Of a stretch of DNA of 32,073 bases, positions 27,307 through 32,073 are shown one piece after another. Made by a program: the position numbers and the translations under genes. Position 1 is the first letter of the stretch. The number at the start of each line of letters is the position of its first letter. Source of the DNA: Microbacteriaceae bacterium (lineage in GTDB: Bacteria > Actinomycetota > Actinomycetes > Actinomycetales > Microbacteriaceae). The notes under the pieces are model-generated. The model had not been told where the DNA came from. It did no database searches and saw only the letters and a list, made by a program, of their open reading frames with translations. The stretch covers positions 1 through 32,073 of the forward strand of contig CANGGL010000015.1 of NCBI GenBank assembly GCA_947453465.1, read 5' to 3'.

Positions 27307-27590
27307 GAGTTTCTCTTCGTTAGCTCGGCAAGAATCGAAAGCAGGGTCGGGGCGGCTAGCCCGTAGGCAAAGTCTTCGATTGGCGCCACCCCAATTTTGA
27401 TGCCGGTGATCAGTGATTCGTCATAGGCAACAATTCCACTGCCCACAATCACGTTGTCAAACACCGCTGTGATCACCAATAGCACCAGGGTGGCCAAGCC
27501 GATTGCCTTCCAGGGCAGGCGCTTGAAAAGCAGCAGGCCAACCAGCAAGACTGCACTTAGAAAAACCAAATTCAGGGCCAGGTATGTCAC
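27303..27590 (-). CDS. crtYf: Heterodimeric lycopene cyclase subunit (CrtYf/CrtYd-like)
   Basis: 95 aa, hydrophobic, VFDNVIVGSGIVAYDESLITGIKIGVAPIEDFAYGL with PxE(E/D) motif PIED. Confidence 0.88.
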   Translation of the reverse strand: MTYLALNLVFLSAVLLVGLLLFKRLPWKAIGLATLVLLVITAVFDNVIVGSGIVAYDESLITGIKIGVAPIEDFAYGLAAPTLLSILAELTKRNS

Positions 27591-27895
27591 TTGCGCACCA
27601 CTCGCCCAAAGGCCTTGAGAAGCAGAAGGGCGCTGTAGGTCAAAACCGTGAGAAATAGAATCTCCTCGATCGGCAGTTCCCTAGAGAGCGTGATTCCGGT
27701 CAGGTGGCTCGAGTTCCCTCGGAAGAAAATACCAAGGGCAATTCCGGCCAAATCCCAGACCAAGAAGAATGCCACGCTGAGAATTAGCAGGCAGCGGTAA
27801 CGCTTGTTCTTACCAAAGGCGAGTTTGTGTCTGAAATCTAGTGCGGCCAAGCCGGCAATCGATAACAGCAAGGAGCCTAGGTAGAGAAAACTCAA
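27587..27895 (-). CDS. crtYe: Heterodimeric lycopene cyclase subunit (CrtYe/CrtYc-like)
   Basis: 102 aa, FLVWDLAGIALGIFFRGNSSHLTGITLSRELPIEEILFLTVLTY with PIEE motif. Confidence 0.88.
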   Translation of the reverse strand: MSFLYLGSLLLSIAGLAALDFRHKLAFGKNKRYRCLLILSVAFFLVWDLAGIALGIFFRGNSSHLTGITLSRELPIEEILFLTVLTYSALLLLKAFGRVVRK

Positions 27896-29538
27896 CGAAG
27901 GCCTTTCCAGCCATTCTGAGCAACCGGCTTGATTTCCTGAGTAATTGGTCCGGCGCTGCGGTCATCAACCAAACGCTTGTAGACCAGCTCGGCGCCAATT
28001 AGACACATCGGTAGGCCAATGCCTGGGATGCTGTGGTGGCCGGCATAGTAGAGGCCCTTGACTTTTTTGCTGACGTTGGTTGGGCGGAAGAATGCGCTCT
28101 GGAATAGGGTGTGGGCCATTCCCAGAGCGGTTCCAGACCATGCGTTCAAGTCCTCGGCGAAATCGGCCGGGCCCATGGTCCGACGAACCACGATGCGTTC
28201 GGCTAGGTCAGGGATGTCGCACCAGTCCGAAATCTGCTGGATGATTCGATCGGCCGCCGCTTCGAAGGCGGCGTCGCCCTTCCCGGCCAAGCCACCATGG
28301 CCCAGGGCCGGGTCGGCTGCGATTGGAACCAAGACAAAGAGGTTTTCATAACCCTCCGGGGCAACCGATGGGTCGGTGATGCTCGGGGCACAAATGTAGA
28401 GGGAGGCGGGGTCTGGAATGACGCTGGTCGCTCCTTGCCTCTTCTTCTCGGCCGGGGTGCGGAAAACCTCTTTGAAGTTCTTGGCCCAGTCATCTGAATA
28501 AAGAAGGGTGTGGTGGTTTAGCTGAGGCAGCTTCCCCTTGACTCCTAAGAAGAGGAGCATGGCCGATGGGCCGGGAACCTTGTTCTCCCACCACTTTGCA
28601 GGGAGACTCTGGTCCTTAGGGTCGAGTAGCTGCGTTTCGATGTGGTGCAGGTCGGCGTTACCGACCACCACATCGGCCGGATAGAAGACCTTGTCAACCC
28701 AAACGCCGGTAGCGCGGCCATCCTTGGTTTCAATCTTTGAGACTCGCGAGTTGGTGCTGACCTGCACGCCGTGCTGCTTAGCCAAGCGCTCGATGGCCTC
28801 AATGACCGTGTAAAAACCACCCATTGGGTAGAAAACGCCAACGTTCATGTCAACGTGAGTCATCAGGTGATACATGCTCGGGGTGTCATAAGGCGAGGCG
28901 CCGAGGAACACCGCTGGGAAGTTCAGGATTTTGCGAAGACGCGGGTCGGTGACGTGCTTCCCGGCAAAGGTGTCTAGCGGCGTAATGAGGTGCTTGACGA
29001 ATCGCGCGGCGCGGGCCAAAACCTCAGGCTGGATGAACGACTTGGCGTTTTGAAAGTTTGTGTAGAGGAAGTGCTTGATCGACAGCGCGTAGGTGTCCTC
29101 GGCAGAGTCGATGTACGCCTGCAGGCGCTCGCCGGATCCCGGTTCAATCGAATCGAATAAGGCCTTGTTCTTGGCCAGGTCCTCATGGATGATGAGCTTC
29201 TCGTCGAAGCCCTCGTTGCGAGTTTGGTATGCCGGGTCAAGTCGAACCAAGCTCAATTCCTTGGCCGCAGTCGTGCCCATCAACTTGAAAAACTGGTCGA
29301 ACGCGTCGGGCATCAAGTACCAAGATGGCCCCATGTCGAACTTGAAGCCGTCCTTCTCCCAGATGTAGGCGCGGCCGCCAACTTTCTCGCGAGCCTCTAG
29401 GACGGTGACCTTCATGCCGGCTTTGGCAAGAATTGCAGCGGTTGCAAGACCCGCAATTCCTCCACCGATGACTACGGCGGTCTTTGGCTCGTCTAATTCG
29501 GTCGGCACGGTGTTTTGGGTTTTTGCCGGTTGGCTCAT
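27892..29538 (-). CDS. crtI: Phytoene desaturase
   Basis: VVIGGGIAGLATAAILAKAGMKVTVLEAREKVGGRAYIWEKDGFKFDMGPSWYLMP and C-terminal YYAGHHSIPGIGLPMCLIGAELV. Confidence 0.96.
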   Translation of the reverse strand: MSQPAKTQNTVPTELDEPKTAVVIGGGIAGLATAAILAKAGMKVTVLEAREKVGGRAYIWEKDGFKFDMGPSWYLMPDAFDQFFKLMGTTAAKELSLVRLDPAYQTRNEGFDEKLIIHEDLAKNKALFDSIEPGSGERLQAYIDSAEDTYALSIKHFLYTNFQNAKSFIQPEVLARAARFVKHLITPLDTFAGKHVTDPRLRKILNFPAVFLGASPYDTPSMYHLMTHVDMNVGVFYPMGGFYTVIEAIERLAKQHGVQVSTNSRVSKIETKDGRATGVWVDKVFYPADVVVGNADLHHIETQLLDPKDQSLPAKWWENKVPGPSAMLLFLGVKGKLPQLNHHTLLYSDDWAKNFKEVFRTPAEKKRQGATSVIPDPASLYICAPSITDPSVAPEGYENLFVLVPIAADPALGHGGLAGKGDAAFEAAADRIIQQISDWCDIPDLAERIVVRRTMGPADFAEDLNAWSGTALGMAHTLFQSAFFRPTNVSKKVKGLYYAGHHSIPGIGLPMCLIGAELVYKRLVDDRSAGPITQEIKPVAQNGWKGLR

Positions 29539-30407
29539 TGCGGAACGACTCCTAGTAAAGCTTTGGCGAGAATGACAAGTTTTTGTGGGTTAGGGATGCT
29601 GATGCGTGTCTCAATCAATACCTCGGCCGAGGTATTCCGGATCCTCTGGTTCAGAGCATCAAAAAACATTTGGGCTGCGGCCACTGCCTTGCGTGAGCCG
29701 GGGGAGAGTAGCGGCAGAGTCTTGGCCGAAACCGCCAGGTCAGCGTCAATGTCTTCGATCAAAAGAATCTGGGTGGCGGCGTCAAAGTTTTCGACATTGA
29801 CGTTCGGGAAGTAGGAGCGGCCAAGTTTCTTGAAGTCGGCTGACAGGTCACGGAGGAAGTTGACCTTTTGAAAGGCTGCGCCCAGCGCCCGTGCGCCAGC
29901 GATGAGTGTGACTCGTTCTTCCTTTGAGTAGTCACGACCAGCCATGAAGACTTTGAGGCACATCAAGCCGACCACTTCGGCCGAGCCATAGACGTAGGTG
30001 TCAAAGCTTTTCTGGTCGTGTTCACGCTCGGTCAAGTCCATGCGCATTGAGTGAAAGAACGGTTCGATGATGTCGCGCTTGATGCCAACCTCGCGCGCGG
30101 TGTGAGCAAATGCGTGAACCACCAGGTTGGTGCTGAAGCCGGTTTCCAGGGCGCGGTAAGTCTCGGCCTCTAGCTCTTCCAGAAGCCGGCTTGGGTTGTC
30201 GTGGGCCTCGTCGGCTGCTCCGTCAACGATTTCGTCGGCCACTCGCACTAGGGCATAGATGTTTCGGACCGGCTGTTGCTCGGCCTTACCGAGAAGTTTT
30301 GATGCCCAACCAAAGCTGGTCGAGTAAGTTGCAATTACCTCGGCAGATGCGCGTTCGGCGGCCTCGGTGTAGAGGCTCAGCCCCGTTACGTTCGCTGGTT
30401 GGTTCAC
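29535..30407 (-). CDS. crtB: Phytoene synthase
   Basis: [17 protein letters not shown] and [26 protein letters not shown] motifs; GTG start. Confidence 0.95.
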   Translation of the reverse strand: MNQPANVTGLSLYTEAAERASAEVIATYSTSFGWASKLLGKAEQQPVRNIYALVRVADEIVDGAADEAHDNPSRLLEELEAETYRALETGFSTNLVVHAFAHTAREVGIKRDIIEPFFHSMRMDLTEREHDQKSFDTYVYGSAEVVGLMCLKVFMAGRDYSKEERVTLIAGARALGAAFQKVNFLRDLSADFKKLGRSYFPNVNVENFDAATQILLIEDIDADLAVSAKTLPLLSPGSRKAVAAAQMFFDALNQRIRNTSAEVLIETRISIPNPQKLVILAKALLGVVPQ

Positions 30408-30477
30408 ACTTTTAGGCTACAACCCACTGAGCCTTGTTCCGGCCAGTTCCCGCTTCGAAATGGGTAAGATTGGCTGT

Positions 30478-32073
30478 ATGTCTGTAGATATCAAGCCGCG
30501 CTCACGCGCTGTAACCGATGGAATTGAAAAGGCCGCCTCTCGAGGCATGCTCCGTGCTGTTGGCATGGGCGACGAAGACTGGGTCAAACCTCAGATCGGT
30601 GTGGCCAGCTCTTGGTCAGAGGTCACTCCTTGTAACCTGTCGCTTGACCGTCTAGCCGACGCAACCAAACAGGGCGTTCACGCCGCCGGCGGATACCCGC
30701 TTGAGTTCGGCACCATTTCGGTCTCGGATGGCATCTCGATGGGTCACGAGGGAATGCACTTCTCTCTAGTCTCGCGAGAAGTCATCGCCGACTCGGTCGA
30801 GACAGTAATGCAGGCAGAGCGCCTCGACGGCTCAGTTCTTTTGGCCGGTTGCGACAAGTCGCTGCCTGGCATGTTGATGGCGGCAGCCCGCCTTGACCTC
30901 TCATCAGTCTTTCTTTACGCCGGTTCGATCATGCCTGGTTGGGTCAAGCTAACCGATGGCACCGAAAAGACCGTGACCATCATCGATGCCTTCGAGGCAA
31001 TCGGTGCCTGCAAGGCCGGCAAGATGTCTGAAGAAGACCTCGGCCGCATTGAGCGGGCTATCTGCCCTGGTGAAGGTGCCTGTGGTGGCATGTACACCGC
31101 AAACACCATGGCCTCGGCCGCTGAAGCACTAGGCATGAGCCTTCCTGGCTCGGCAGCCCCACCGGCTGCAGACCGCCGCCGCGATGTCTGGGCTCACCGC
31201 TCGGGTGAGGCAGTAGTCAACCTTCTTCGCCTGGGCATCACCGCTCGCGACATCTTGACCAAGAAGGCATTTGAGAACGCCATCGCCGTAACCATGGCTT
31301 TCGGTGGTTCAACCAACGCCGTTCTTCACCTCTTGGCCATCGCTCGCGAGGCCGAGGTTGACCTAACCCTCGCCGACTTCAACCGCATCGCCGACAAGGT
31401 GCCTCACCTTGGCGACCTAAAGCCTTTCGGCCAGTACGTAATGACCGACGTCGACCGTGTTGGCGGCGTTCCAGTTGTAATGAAGGCTCTCCTAGATGCA
31501 GGTCTAATCCACGGTGACGCACTCACCGTTACGGGCAAGACCGTTGCCGAAAACCTTGAGGGCATCAACCCGCCAGACCCAGATGGCAAGATCATCCGTT
31601 CGCTTCAGAACCCAATTCACAAGACCGGTGGAATCTCGATTCTTCACGGTTCGATGGCTCCAGAGGGCGCCGTTGTAAAGACCGCCGGTTTTGACCTTGA
31701 CGACTTCACCGGCCCAGCCCGCGTTTTCGAGCGTGAGCGCGAAGCCATGGATGCACTCACCGAAGGCAAGATTTCTGCCGGCGACGTAGTGGTCATTCGC
31801 TACGAAGGCCCTAAGGGTGGACCTGGTATGCGTGAGATGCTTGCCATCACCGGAGCCATAAAGGGTGCGGGATTGGGCAAGGATGTCCTACTATTGACTG
31901 ACGGACGATTCTCAGGCGGCACAACCGGCCTTTGCATCGGACACATTGCGCCAGAGGCCACCGAAGGTGGACCAATTGCTCTGGTTCGCGATGGAGACTT
32001 AATTCGAGTCAACATCGCTGCTCGTTCGCTCGAACTACTCGTTGAGCCAGAAGAGCTGGCTGCCCGCAAGCAA
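30478..32073 (+). CDS. ilvD: Dihydroxy-acid dehydratase (3' truncated by window edge)
   Basis: Absent from the ORF track because no stop falls in the window. Reads [35 protein letters not shown]...[19 protein letters not shown]...[31 protein letters not shown]...[24 protein letters not shown]. Confidence 0.97.
   Translation, partial: MSVDIKPRSRAVTDGIEKAASRGMLRAVGMGDEDWVKPQIGVASSWSEVTPCNLSLDRLADATKQGVHAAGGYPLEFGTISVSDGISMGHEGMHFSLVSREVIADSVETVMQAERLDGSVLLAGCDKSLPGMLMAAARLDLSSVFLYAGSIMPGWVKLTDGTEKTVTIIDAFEAIGACKAGKMSEEDLGRIERAICPGEGACGGMYTANTMASAAEALGMSLPGSAAPPAADRRRDVWAHRSGEAVVNLLRLGITARDILTKKAFENAIAVTMAFGGSTNAVLHLLAIAREAEVDLTLADFNRIADKVPHLGDLKPFGQYVMTDVDRVGGVPVVMKALLDAGLIHGDALTVTGKTVAENLEGINPPDPDGKIIRSLQNPIHKTGGISILHGSMAPEGAVVKTAGFDLDDFTGPARVFEREREAMDALTEGKISAGDVVVIRYEGPKGGPGMREMLAITGAIKGAGLGKDVLLLTDGRFSGGTTGLCIGHIAPEATEGGPIALVRDGDLIRVNIAARSLELLVEPEELAARKQ

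Noticed and set aside
1-32073. Search for CRISPR arrays, transposases, phage genes, rhodopsin genes and retron/toxin-antitoxin modules
   Set aside because: None recognised; the gene content is core metabolism, regulation and pigment synthesis.

Overview
The window is a compact, ordinary-looking actinobacterial chromosome segment. Synteny and protein content suggest Microbacteriaceae; this taxonomic placement is inference. Left part, in order: manB 3' end, ahcY, mtrA-mtrB-lpqB, comF-like, long hpf, secA, an Rv3235-like gene, SAF and CpaE-like genes, a pdtaS-like kinase, and a whiB1-like gene. Middle part: a Bcp peroxiredoxin, tRNA-Lys(CUU), a photolyase/cryptochrome-related protein, DUF1905 and short VOC genes, and a standalone TipAS-domain gene. 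Right part: an NAD operon (nrtR-like, nadA, nadB, nadC, nifS-like), a cytosine salvage pair (yeast-type deaminase plus NCS1 permease), a SprT-like metalloprotease, a five-gene C50-type carotenoid operon, and ilvD running off the right end. The strongest candidate for something new is the 394-aa protein at 15791-16975. Its photolyase domains appear in swapped order, with the FAD-binding helical domain first and a reduced alpha/beta antenna-like domain last. Its only four cysteines sit where the [4Fe-4S] ligands of FeS-BCP/CryB/PhrB photolyases are expected. Secondary candidates are a two-palindrome operator upstream of the NrtR-like gene, a recurrent leaderless-promoter signature, and a very stable hairpin between hpf and secA. 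No CRISPR array, prophage, IS element or rRNA was recognised.
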